Below, piece after piece: positions 1-9,880 of a stretch of DNA of 64,000 nt. The translations under genes and the position numbers were made by a program. Numbering within the stretch: the stretch's first letter is position 1; each line of letters opens with the position of its first letter. Source of the stretch: Diaporthe sp. PMI_573 (Eukaryota > Ascomycota > Sordariomycetes > Diaporthales > Diaporthaceae); assembly GCA_021399435.1 (NCBI GenBank), contig JAJTUP010000002.1, positions 124,001 through 188,000 of the forward strand, in the 5' to 3' direction. The notes beneath the pieces were generated by a model. That model searched no databases. It was not told the DNA's origin and saw only the letters and a list, made by a program, of their open reading frames with translations.

Positions 1-207
1 TCCAGGGTCGGTAACGAGGATCCCCTCGGGAAAGTTCTTGCTGAGGTACTTGAGGGCATCTGCGGCTGTGCGAACAGGTATGAGTATAGCGTGCTTCAGA
101 AGCTCATTGAGACTGCCATTGAAGTTGCGCCTGTCGTCGCACAGGTCTTGCATCCACTTTTCGCCGATGGAGATGACAAGGATGACTGGCTTCCAGGATG
201 TTGCCAT
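1..207 (-). CDS. Hypothetical protein, 5' part only (cut by window edge)
   Basis: The minus strand is open from an ATG at 207 down to base 1, giving 69 codons with no stop. The N-terminus reads MATSWKPVILVISIGEKW and continues into a segment ending GILVTDPG. The alternation of a hydrophobic strand (VILVISIG), a helical stretch and a second strand (GILVTD) looks like the start of an alpha/beta fold. I have a vague memory of fungal uncharacterised proteins with a similar MATxWKPxVLVISIGEKW start but cannot name a function. The rest of the gene lies left of the window. Confidence 0.55.
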   Translation of the reverse strand, partial: MATSWKPVILVISIGEKWMQDLCDDRRNFNGSLNELLKHAILIPVRTAADALKYLSKNFPEGILVTDPG

Positions 208-700
208 GTTGCTCAAAGGCCGACGTTTTCCGCGCTGAATTAGTGTTCCCCGAGTGCTGTAACTATTCGTAATGTGTACCAACAGGAGCTATGACTGCGA
301 TAATCCTGAATGTGTTGACATGGTCTATGTGAATGGAGAAAGTGAAGAGCTGTTTGCACTCCTCAAAAGCAATGAAGGCATAATCATGGGAAGGTGCGGA
401 TCTTGATCAGGGTGATACCGGTCCGTTTGCTGTGTGATTATCTATTCAACAGGGCAGTGACTGCTCTCCCTGTCAAACGAAGTAAGACCTCCCGGTCGGT
501 TTGCGCTTTCCCACACACGCGAAAATGGTCTTTGATTCAACAAGCTTGAGTGACGGAGTGACATGCTTAACGACCTGGAGGGCCAAGGGAGTACGGGTAT
601 ATCCCAGTAAGTGCAGGGCTTTCTCGCGCCGCGCCCGGCCTCTCGAAAGTTAACACTGTTCAGCGACGACTACAACAGAACTGAATCCCATCGACCAACA
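208..700. other. Intergenic, no gene seen
   Basis: This interval is the upstream region of the left-edge minus-strand gene and of the kinase-like relic. I see no ORF of any length, RNA gene or repeat in it. Confidence 0.4.
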
Positions 701-708
701 CGGTTGGA

Positions 709-1744
709 TTGAAAGGGTGGTCGCCATCCGTGGCGCGGACGGGCAGGACAGGCCCCGATTTACAGCCGATAGCCGGCGCCAGCTCATCTCGTCCAAAGCC
801 ACTGCTTCGAGACGAACCGGATACCTTCACTACCGACATTGGCCTCATTCTCGCCGTGCAGGTGAATCAAGTGACAAATGGTGTGAGGATACTGCCCCCT
901 GAATACATCCACGACTTAGATCCAGACTCGCCCGACGCCTCATGGCGGCAAAGCTACGAGGCTAAGCGCTGCTGGAAGACAACCATCGCATACGAGCAGA
1001 TCAGCGGCAGTATATATCTTCATCCTCGCATCGGACCATTATTCCGTCGCGATCCTTGGAATGCCCTACCCATTCTAGCCAAACCATCAGGTCCGCCACT
1101 TGACAGACTTCTCCCCCAAAACAGGCCGGTATTGTACGAAGAAGGCACCCACCGAATCAAAGCAACACATCGCCCCCCTCGCTTACAAATGGGCCCTGCA
1201 CCTCGCGTCCGCCCTGTAATACGTCCATACGCAGGACATCATCCTCGGAGACCTCCGCACCGCTCACTGGTGGCTCTCCCGCGCCCCCACGCTGTTGCTC
1301 TCCTTAGTTGGTTTTCTGGACTCCAGCTTCAGGGACAGGAGCTCGGGAGTTGTATATATTGGCGGGACAGCCAGCAGCGAGTCTTTTCACCCGCTGAATA
1401 TCAGGCTTCCCGGCTCACGTCGGCCTCCTAAGCCCAGCGTGAGAACAGACATGTTCTTGTGGGGCTGCGTCGTATACGAGCTTATGGTTGGGCACTGGCC
1501 AGGGCATGCCCGTGAGGAGCACGCGGGGAGGTCGTGGGCGGATATCGGGCAGATGATTCCTCGAGGCGAGTGGCCTGAGCTGAAGAGGGAGTATCTCGGC
1601 GAGCTGGTGAAGAAGAGCTGGATAGGCGCGTATGAGTCAAGTCAGCGCTTGCGGGTGGACGTTTTGGACTTCTTGCAGGAAGGAGACTGGCTGGTGGAGG
1701 ACGGCGATGACTTGCAATTTGATGCCTCAACTGAAATTTCGTGA
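709..1744 (+). pseudogene. Protein-kinase-like relic, frameshifted and with an in-frame stop
   Basis: Two overlapping plus-strand frames together resemble a fungal kinase-like protein. The first frame (709 to about 1150) carries an N-lobe-like stretch with HPRIGPLFRRDPWNALPIL and a hinge-like GPPLDRLLP. The second frame (about 1157-1744) carries a helix E-like segment YKWALHLASAL, a degenerate catalytic loop IILGDLRTAHWWLS, then RTDMFLWGCVVYELMVG (subdomain IX-like) and a C-terminal VKKSWIGAYESSQRLRVDVL (subdomain XI-like). The frame change falls near 1140-1150. A TAA at 1217-1219 lies inside the second frame, just before YVHTQD. The ORF start at 709 is a TTG and no convincing ATG start was found. 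An alternative is an intron from GTATTG near 1130 to ACGCAG at 1234, which would keep frame and skip the stop, but it would remove the helix E-like segment, so decay is more likely. The catalytic HRD is already replaced by LGD. Confidence 0.55.
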
Positions 1745-2339
1745 GACCGCCGTACGCTGAGTCTTCGATTGTATTCGTACAACGCAATTCAGAGCCAGCA
1801 GAAAGGAATGCCTGACAATCTACGCAACCCTACTTGCCAACTACGTCCTCTCTGGGCGTATCACCATATACCTAGATGTATAATATTCTCTATGACATTA
1901 AGCGTACTCTTCTATTGATGAATTACCCCTCATAAAGGTAGCGCCCTAGGCGATTGACACGGTAGTTCTCTTGCTTGAGGGTAGCACTTGTGGTGGGGGC
2001 GTTCGGGGCCACCAGCCACAAAGCGGAGTGTCCTCTGTCTTACTGGTCTCCTCGGTCTTCAGGTATCAATATCACGGATTACTCCCTTGCGCGTCTGTAT
2101 GAGGGGGGTGGTAGCGATGCTGATTTGGCTGCCTAATTGGCTGTCAGCGTGATACGATCGACCCTGTGTTCTTGGCAACGCTGTGAGACGCCGATCCACG
2201 ATAGAGTCGAGGGGTAATCTTGGACTGCTCAAAAAGCTACTATCGTCCCATACTACTCCGTATGTGTTAGCGAATCCGTGTCAGCCCCTCAGACATTTTG
2301 TCTATACGTGTTCTCTTGCGCTGGAGTTAAGCAGGAATC
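1745..2339. other. Intergenic, no gene seen
   Basis: About 600 bases lie between the kinase relic and the sulfotransferase-like gene. No coding potential or repeat was recognised. It must include the promoter of the downstream gene, but no clear TATA box was found. Confidence 0.4.
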
Positions 2340-3370
2340 ATGGCGTCCAGGCTAACAGACGAAGAAAAGTATCCCGAGTTATTCCTGCCTGACGCGAACA
2401 TCGATAGACGAACATGCCGACGAACAATGCCGATGGAGGTCCTGGGTCTGGGACTTTCCAGGACCGGCACTACATGTAAGCCTCCCATGGCATGATAACT
2501 CAAAATTCGAAGGCTGACTGTCGCAGCACTCCGCCAAGCCTTGATGATTCTCGGCCACAGTGAGGTGTATCACGGGTTTCGGCAGTTCAACAATCTCAGC
2601 GAATGTACCTTTTGGATCGAGGGGTTTAAAGCAAAGTATGATCCGGCATCGATTCAAAAGCCTTTCGGCCGGGAGGAGTTCGACCAGCTACTTGGACATT
2701 GCTCAGCCGCTTGTGATACACCCACCAACGCTTTTGGGCCCGAATTGATTGCTGCGTATCCGGGTTAGTATACACCTGGAGTTTCAGACGAATTTTCATT
2801 TCCTAGGAGATTTGACTCTCAAATTTGAAACATAAATCTGACGTTTTCATCCCAGACGCAAAGGTTGTGCTTGTGGATAGAGATATCTCAAAATGGATGA
2901 GGAGCTTCGACGAGACCATCATCGAGTGGTTCTTCGAGAACAAATTCATCCGGATACTGTCATTTCTGAGGGCGCCTCAAGTCGCAGAAATCGATGATAT
3001 GATGCTGGTGTGGCTCAAGTACGTCTTCAAGTGTCGCAACAGGGAAGAGTTCCGGGCAAACGCACGACAAGTATATCTTGACCACTACAGGACAATAAGG
3101 GAGGTGACACCTCCCGAGCGGCTGCTGAATTACAGACTTGACCAAGGCTGGGAGCCACTTTGTGAGTTTCTGGGCAAACAGGTGCCAGATATTCCTTTTC
3201 CGCACAGCAACGACACCCAGGCATACCACGAACAGCTTGACTTCGTGACAAGGAGGGCAGCTCGCAAAATATTGCGGAAGGCAGCCCCCTATTTAGTGGG
3301 TACAGTCATCACGATTGGAGTGGTTGTGTTCAAAATCAAGGGATACAGGATGTCAAATATGACAAGATGA
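2340..3370 (+). CDS. P-loop sulfotransferase-family protein with C-terminal membrane segment
   Basis: Three exons (2340-2475, 2527-2763, 2856-3370) join in frame to a 295-residue protein. The N-terminal P-loop GLGLSRTGTTSLRQAL (about residues 36-51) is the PAPS 5'-phosphosulfate loop of the fungal sulfotransferase family often mislabelled NAD-dependent epimerase. It is followed by AYPDAKVVLVDRDISKW, the usual 3'-phosphate-binding strand, and by LDQGWEPLCEFLG with VPDIPFPHSND, a signature of this family. The C-terminus has a hydrophobic helix (PYLVGTVITIGVVVF) and a basic tail, so the protein is probably anchored in an internal membrane. Length matches the usual 250-300 residues. The substrate is unknown; a role in modifying a small molecule or lipid is inference. 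The start ATG at 2340 is the first in frame; a second start at 2427 or 2433 would lose about 30 residues. Confidence 0.85.
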
Positions 3371-3592
3371 TGCCGGGAGCACTTGATCCCACCTGTTGTC
3401 AATGATCCTGTGCAATGAGTCAAGTCAACATGAAAGGCCAGTGTCCATAGTATAATTCATAGATCTCAGAAAGGGCAGTTCCAATATCTCAAGTTTTCTC
3501 AAGACGCGGTATATTTGCAAATCTTATTACCGTCTGCGATGAATAATGGGATTAAGAACGGAGACCAGTGTTATACATGTGCAGAATAACAA

Positions 3593-3795
3593 CCTTGTTG
3601 GGAACAGTCTTTTGCTTCGTCTAGAAATAAACCCCTCTAGGACAACCTCTCTGAAAACAATCTCCTCTGGGATAACTCCCACTAGGATAACCTCCTCTAG
3701 GACAACCTTGGAATCTCCTTTAGAGAAAGCTCGGATGATATGCCCTCCTTGGACAGAACTCCTATAGAGCACTCTCTTTTAGGGTGATCTTCGCC
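3593..3795. repeat. 15-bp minisatellite, left arm of an inverted pair
   Basis: Imperfect tandem units of 15 bases are visible in the plus orientation, for example ctcctctgggataac, tcccactaggataac and ctcctctaggacaac. At least five consecutive units can be aligned, with decayed units on both sides. Translated on the minus strand the array gives a five-residue periodicity (VLEEV, ILVGV, IPEEI, VFREV), so it may derive from a pentapeptide-repeat coding region. The same unit occurs in the opposite orientation at about 6420-6575. Confidence 0.75.
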
Positions 3796-3829
3796 TAATT
3801 ATAGGCAGGTTCCCTGTGGGATGAATCGC

Positions 3830-5681
3830 CTACGCGCGTGGGCTCTCCGTGGCTTTGGGTCCACGGCAGCCGAGCGGCACTGTGTGCATGCGACCTCCAG
3901 GAGAGCACTCCTTGCAACCCAATGGCATTCCGTCTGTAGAGGGTTTAGAGGAATCATTTTGAGCTCGCTTCGGCGGCGCAGGAGTAGCCTTTGCAGCCTG
4001 CCCATGACTAGTCGCAGTCGACTGCTGAGTATTCGTCGATGTGACTACAGATTCGAATTCAGTATGAAACTGAGAATTTGTCCAGGCCTGGGCGCCTTTT
4101 GCAGTTATAGGCTTATCACTCGCGCCTGTAGAGAAGTTAGTGACTTGAAGACATTGAGGAGCACGTGTGGACTCGCCTCGGGCAGTAACATCCTGAATGT
4201 ATGCGTGCGCTACACGCGTCCACGTTACTATAGGTGTGCCGTCGGGCTTGTACTCCAATTTCCGGAGAAATGAGACACCTGCTGCCAGTTTTTCATCTTT
4301 CAAAGGGTAAGGATCGTCCTTCTGTTTGATGTTCTTACCCCGTACCAAATTGATCGACCCATTGAAGCCGTGTTTATACTCCCACCAAAAGCCAGCCTCG
4401 CCATGGTCGGCTATCCCACTATCATCTCTCTCCGTGTAAATACCACCTAGTTTGTACGGAGTTCCAACCCTAAAATCTCCCGTCCATAATCCGGTCAGGA
4501 CATGAAAGCATTCGTGTGCTAGAGTGACACCGAGCTGGAAAAGCGAGCGTCGGTAGTGTACCTGGCAATTCGTGGCCTCCTTTTCCATCTCCCGGAGATG
4601 CTTTTCCTGCGACTTGACCTTGACTTCGACTGCAGCCAAGGCCTTTGAGTCATTTTTTTCTCGGGCTCTCTGACATTCCGTTTTAAGCTTATCCAGCTTG
4701 AGATCTTTTTCCGAGGATGCTATCCGCAGCTCAGCGCGTCGCAACTTTAAGCTACACATTCTTTCAAATACCTATGTAAGAAGTTACATTTAGCACAACC
4801 CATCCAAGATAGCCTAGAGCATTAGCTTACCTCATAATTCACATCGATGGAGGCTGCTTCGTATGGGACGTAGTCGAGATGATGATCTCCCCAGGTCCGC
4901 CTCCTCGTCTGTGCATAATTGTCGGGAATGGAGTGGTGGATGCGGATATCAGGGAATCCTTCACTCATGCGACGAAGCCAATCAATGATTGTGGCAGGCA
5001 TCTCAGGACCGTAGATATTCAAGTCCCCGGCGGTGGACCTGTGCTTAGCCTCGACAGCATCCACAAGCTCTGTGCTGTAGGTTGATAGGGCTCTTCGATT
5101 TCGAGCACGGCTGAGAATGCACATCGCGACATTGACACATTCTCGCATTTCTGTATGCTCAAATGAGCTTTCGCTAACCTCTTCCCAGACCGGTTTTGGA
5201 TTGCGTCCCCGAGATGGATCCCTGAAAACTTTCAACGCTTCTGGCTCAACGGCACTGCGTTCATAAGTCCCGCTGCTGTAATTCGAGTCGTCTGACCTCT
5301 TCGAATTCTTTGAATTATGCGAGTCTCCTGACTTCTTCGAGCCGCCTGATTTCCCGAGCTGTCGGAATTTTCCGAGGTCGCTGATATGGTACTCTCATAG
5401 GAGCGTTGGCTGGCTCTAGAGGTTGAGGTGGCCGTGGATATGTTCGAGTGGGAGCTCGAGGGCCTGCTGGATCCTCGCTCCCCCCCTGGTCTTGAAGGCG
5501 GGTGTTCATTGCCCGCATCAACCCTGGTTCTGTTCCCAGAGGCTACTGTCGCATGTCGAAGTGGCAAATTCTGAGAAGTTCCCGCAGACGACGGTCCGGA
5601 CGCAGGACCTTTCGCGCCAGTAGCTTTCTTCGCATCAGCAGCCTTTTTCACGTCAACTTTCTTGTCTGAGGGACCCATCAT
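3830..5681 (-). CDS. HExxH metallopeptidase-like protein, fungal family of unknown function
   Basis: Three exons on the minus strand (5681-5393, 5327-4831, 4771-3830) join in frame to 575 residues. The 59-base intron at 4772-4830 has clean GTAAGC and ATAG borders. The 65-base intron at 5328-5392 (GTACCA to GTCAG) is inferred because the frame must change there; a one-base frameshift is the alternative. Residues 1 to about 125 are a Ser/Lys/Arg-rich disordered region. A charged coiled-coil-like stretch follows (SSEKDLKLDKLKTECQ, EVKVKSQEKHLREMEKEA). The C-terminal third has LGVTLAHECFHVLTG, a zinc-type HExxH motif, and about 35 residues later DHGEAGFWWEYK, where a Glu could be the third ligand as in gluzincins. 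There is no signal peptide, so an intracellular role is likely. Activity is inference from the motif. The gene sits alone between two inverted minisatellite arms. Confidence 0.65.
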
Positions 5682-6419
5682 ATCTAGTGGATGAGTGAGA
5701 TATGAGATTAGAGGGCGACTAGTTGGCTACAGAGTCGTGTAGGTGTTATTCGCGAGGCAACAGCGATTTGCTCTTGGGCTGTAAAATCCGGGTAGATAAC
5801 GTAGCAAGGAGAATCGGAAAGATGGGATTGCTTCTGGGCAGCTTCGAATCTATAGGACGAAATGAGGCAGATATGAGCTGATGTTGGGAAATGTCTCCTG
5901 GTGATTTGTATGATGTTTTGGATGTGGTTCTTGTGATAATGTGTCTAAGGAGCTGGGAATTCCAACGTGCGCTCTACAACTCATGTAGACAGCTACAGCT
6001 GGAAGACGAGAGTATCTAAATATAATTGTGGAGTTTTACTGTTGAGCACTTCACCAACATGCCAGAGCTGTAATGGCCTCTCTGCTTCCAACGAACACTG
6101 CTCCATCGGCCTGTGGTCTTCGACCTGTACGGCCGGCCAGTGATTGTGGGTATCTCAGTGGAGTGTTTGCAGCCAATCAATTTCAGGTTTTTGGAGGTTT
6201 CAAAGAAAAGTTCTCCATGACACTCTTCCGGGGGCTTCATGGCCACCTGGTTACGACCTGATTCGGCCAGCCATGGTAACAATCAGGCCGTTTCTTCCAA
6301 TGTCACACGCAATATTACATTAACACATTGACATTCGAGAAAGAAAACACGAAACATGGTTACTGATCCCCTGTGGTTTGCTGACCTTCTGTCTGCTTGT
6401 CACGGGAAGTTGTTTCGCA
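5682..6419. other. Intergenic, no gene seen
   Basis: This is the upstream region of the HExxH gene up to the right minisatellite arm. Small ORFs near 6016-6282 overlap each other on both strands without a recognisable domain and were not accepted. No TATA box was clear. Confidence 0.4.
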
Positions 6420-6575
6420 GAAGATTTCCTCACTAGAGGTCTTCCCAGGGAGCCTATTCCATCGGAGGTTGCCCAGTAGCACGTTGTCCTAAATGAAGCG
6501 GTTCCATAGAAGATTGTCCCGTAGGAGATGATCCCATAGGAGGTTATCCCACAGGAGATTGGGCAGTAGTACTCA
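6420..6575. repeat. 15-bp minisatellite, right arm of an inverted pair
   Basis: Read on the minus strand, this stretch is a run of 15-base units such as ctcctgtgggataac, ctcctatgggatcat, ctcctacgggacaat and cttctatggaaccgc, with about nine units in register. They are the same family as the units at 3593-3795 but in the opposite orientation. On the plus strand a five-residue periodicity is seen (IPxEV-like) interrupted by TAG codons. Confidence 0.75.
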
Positions 6576-7099
6576 GTAGATGCTGTGGCCGCATAGCCGT
6601 TGCCCGGGCCTGCATCTGAAATAATGCGTCAAACCAGGCCCAACTTTGAAATCGCCTTCAGACAGGTACCAACGACGTGCAGATACAAGGGCAGTTAAGA
6701 CGGGGCCGATGCAGATTGAATGATCCTATGAAGAAGACTCCAATCAGCTGCCTTTGAAATATGCAACAAGGTGGCGCAAACGCACCTGTTGACAACGAAG
6801 TGATCCTCTCTGGTAGTATACCTGGGTACCTACATAACAAAGTAGTAGATTTGCGGTATGGAGGGATCCGACTTGAAACCCGTACCTGCAGGTGTTGGTT
6901 ACTGCCAGAGGCAGTGCACCTGTGGGGTCTGACCTGTTCCCGTGACTCGCTGGCCTTTGACGCTATTTATCGCCTACGGTAGGCCTACCGTCCGTGCCGT
7001 AGAACCTCCCCAACTTTCATCTGCTCGCCTTTTGACAGACGGCCTTTGCACCATTGCATACTCGAGACGCAAACAAGCTTTGACATAACAATTGACACG
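6576..7099. other. Intergenic, upstream of the 7.1 kb gene
   Basis: No gene or repeat was recognised here. The interval should hold the promoter of the gene starting at 7100. Confidence 0.4.
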
Positions 7100-8337
7100 A
7101 TGGAAGATCCTCAATGGGCCACCGTTGCTCCTCCCGAGCACTTGGACAGCAGTTGCGTAAGCGACGTCCTCGATTCAGATCACCTGAACACATTCGCTAC
7201 GGCGATATCGAACCTGCTGTCCGCAGAGATAGCAGAACAAACTTTCGCGCAAATAATTGATGGTCTCCCTCTCAGAGATGTTGCTTTCAGCCTGCGTGGT
7301 ACTGAATACACACGTCGCGATCCTGTTTTTACCCACGTTGAGCTCTGTCCTGGGGTCCTGGAAAAAACCAGATTGTTCCGAGACAACTTCAACCCAAGAG
7401 CCATGGAGCTGAGAACTGATGTACGTACGTATCACTAGGAGCAACACAGCAGCAGAATTCTAATCTACTACAGGTGCTCCAGAGGTATCAAGAGGTCCCC
7501 GCGGGATCGAGGGCGTCAAAACTCCCTCTTGTAGAACTCATAGCTGTTGCCGTCCACACCATTGCAGCGGAGCTATTCGAGCTCGATGGAGCTCTTCACA
7601 AGAGAGACACCCCATGTACCAGCTATAGAGGCGACGAGGGAGATGATATCTCTCGTGTCCCCCCTTGGCCGACCACCTTCGCCGTACGTACTTACACGAA
7701 CACAAAGCAATTTCCTAGAGGAGTTGCCGATGTCGCGGGCTATTGGGCTGAAGAGATTATTTTCGGAGGAGTTGTTCTATTCGGCAGGGGGGAAAGCGGT
7801 ACTGGAGTGAGTAATGCTTCCGTTGCAGAAAGGCTTTGTGTATGATGCTCTTAATTGGCTGACGTGAGTTCATCTTTCATTCAGTATGATGGGGTTTGGT
7901 TCCAGTCCCACCGCAACGGCGTTACATACCGTATTTACGCTCTGACTGACGAGCAGCTTGGATCGTTAGTACATTTTCTAGAATGGAATCCCAAGTCTCA
8001 GTGCAATCAGCAAGCAGAACGCCCGGAATGCCCCCTACCCATCCTGGGCACTGATGATAATCTGACTCGGGTCGACCCTGAAGTTGCAATCCCCTTGCAC
8101 AATGTCTTCAGGGACCGTTGGGAGCGGAAGATCGCATGGAACAGCTACGAGGCATACAGACAATCGCAAGTCTCGGGTAGGGCCCGACCCAAGGATGCAA
8201 TCGACTATCCAGAGGTTGAGAAGGAGTTCGAGATGATGCGGCAGAAATATTCAGATAGGGGCCCAAGGGTGACATTAGGTGACATTAAAAAGAGACGACA
8301 GAACGGTGAAGGTTCTGGCCGTCAATCTGGTGCCTGA
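7100..8337 (+). CDS. Hypothetical fungal protein, three exons
   Basis: Exons 7100-7420, 7474-7806 and 7885-8337 join in phase 0 at both junctions and encode 368 residues. The introns have borders GTACGT to CTACAG and GTGAGT to TTCAG. The start MEDPQWATVAPPE is the first ATG in frame. There is no signal peptide or membrane segment. The central part has an amphipathic helical region (LVELIAVAVHTIAAELFEL) and a segment rich in aromatic residues (GVADVAGYWAEEIIFGGVV, then VWFQSHRNGVTYRIYALT). The C-terminus is charged and probably helical (VEKEFEMMRQKYSDR, DIKKRRQNGEG). I do not recognise the family. It converges tail to tail with the MFS relic, leaving under 100 bases between them. Confidence 0.7.
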
Positions 8338-8429
8338 CATTGGACCAATTTCCACTTGGTCCCTCTACTACAGTCAGAAACGGAGTGATATCAAGAAACC
8401 TTTTCATAGAATGCAAATTCAGGAAACTA

Positions 8430-9045
8430 ATCATTTGTGGTGATTTCACTTGCCTTCCACACGCTGCCGACGTCGAAGACGAGAAGAGTGATCATAGAGA
8501 CCCATTTGAGACTGAAGAAGGTGTAGAACTTCCCAAAGAGCAGCTGGGTTGAGGCGGTGGTGAGAAGGTAGTCTCGTATCGTCAGCGAATAGAGAATCAA
8601 GTCTGTGTCCCGCAAACTGACGTACAGCTTCCATACCAGCCCACGTCCCCCAGACTTGAGCATTCAGATGTGATCTTGGGGATTGCGGTAGCGACTATTG
8701 AGAAGCTGTTGGACAAAGTTGCACGAACTGATCAGTCTGCCGCCCCGGAGCAGCTGAGTAAACGGGTTGCCGGGCACATGTAGGTAGGAGTACTGATTCA
8801 AGGGAAATTAGGAAGATGACGAGGCAAATGCCTACAGTGAGGAGAGCAAGCCCCCATCTCTTGGGGTGGTCTGCGTTTGTTGCGGGCCGGACTTCGTGTC
8901 CAGCATGAGTCGCAGCTTGCTCCACCACTGTATTACCGCCGTGATCGCTGGATGCTTTTCTCTCCATGTTGGCCTTCTCGGTCTCCGTCGCCAGCGCAGG
9001 AGATGTTTGGTTTTGAGGTTCAACTTGTGGACGGGCTGAGGCCAT
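8430..9045 (-). pseudogene. Truncated relic of an MFS drug-efflux-type transporter
   Basis: The minus strand from ATG 9045 encodes an N-terminal hydrophilic tail, then transmembrane helix 1 (KRWGLALLTVGICLVIFLIS). After a frame break around 8700-8790, another frame gives SIVATAIPKIT and LGDVGWYGS, which are classic motifs between helices 1 and 2 of fungal DHA2-type MFS pumps. An intron-like 8573-8625 (GTACGT to CGAG) leads to [20 protein letters not shown] and [16 protein letters not shown], helix 2 and the start of helix 3. The reading then ends at a stop near 8430 and the neighbouring gene's 3' end follows. Only about 120 of the usual 500-plus residues remain, so at least ten helices are missing. 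Confidence 0.75.
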
Positions 9046-9880
9046 GGTGCTTTGGGTTGTGTAGGGCCCAAGCAAAAGAGAGCGCATTTAGGATGTGTAA
9101 GTACCGTTGTCGTCCAGGGGAGGCGAGCGAAGAGGCAGAAGGGTCACGTGTGACCGCGTTCCGTACATTGTAATCAACCCAGGCTGGTCGCTAGGTACCT
9201 TCTCGTGGTGAAATCCTACGGTGATATCCAAAAAGCAGAAACGCGGGTTGTTGTCCATTGAAAGAGGTTAACTTGGAGGGTAGCTGTCGAATGATATGAT
9301 CAAAGCAGGCTCAGACAGCGGCCTGGCCACAGACCGTAGGTATCTCATTCAGTTGATGAGGCAAAGTGAGTGTCAACTCGCCGGTGACCTAGTAAAATTA
9401 CCCTCGAGGAATCAATCCACGGTTGATGTCGATGAGTGGTCGGGATGATCCCTACTTCAACCAGAGCAGGACTGATTCAGAAGCAATGCAAATAGCTTTG
9501 TACGACTAGAGCAACTTGCTAGCCCAATTTCGCTCCGATGATTGACTCAATGACATACCTAGGTAGCTACCATGCCATTTTATCCAACGGAGGTATACAT
9601 GAACACTTTTGATTTTCGAAAACAATATAGACATGTGCAACATATACTATGAACAGTAAAACAATCGGACCAGCCAAAGCTGGTATAAAACCTCCACGGG
9701 CTCAACCCCCCCTCCCCCTCTCCCCGGGCAAATGCCAGCCTACCGCCCAGACACCGGCTCTCATGCTTCAAACATCACATAGTGTACCACAGCACCCTCC
9801 TGACGTGCTTTGATGGCTGTGGCCGTGGGCCCGAGGGTAAATCCACCAGCAAGAAGAACATCCACAACCTCCTCCAAGTC
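9046..9880. other. Intergenic, no gene seen
   Basis: Between the MFS relic and the GPI-type protein gene I see only short unsupported ORFs. Part of it is the 3' region of the GPI-type gene. Confidence 0.4.
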
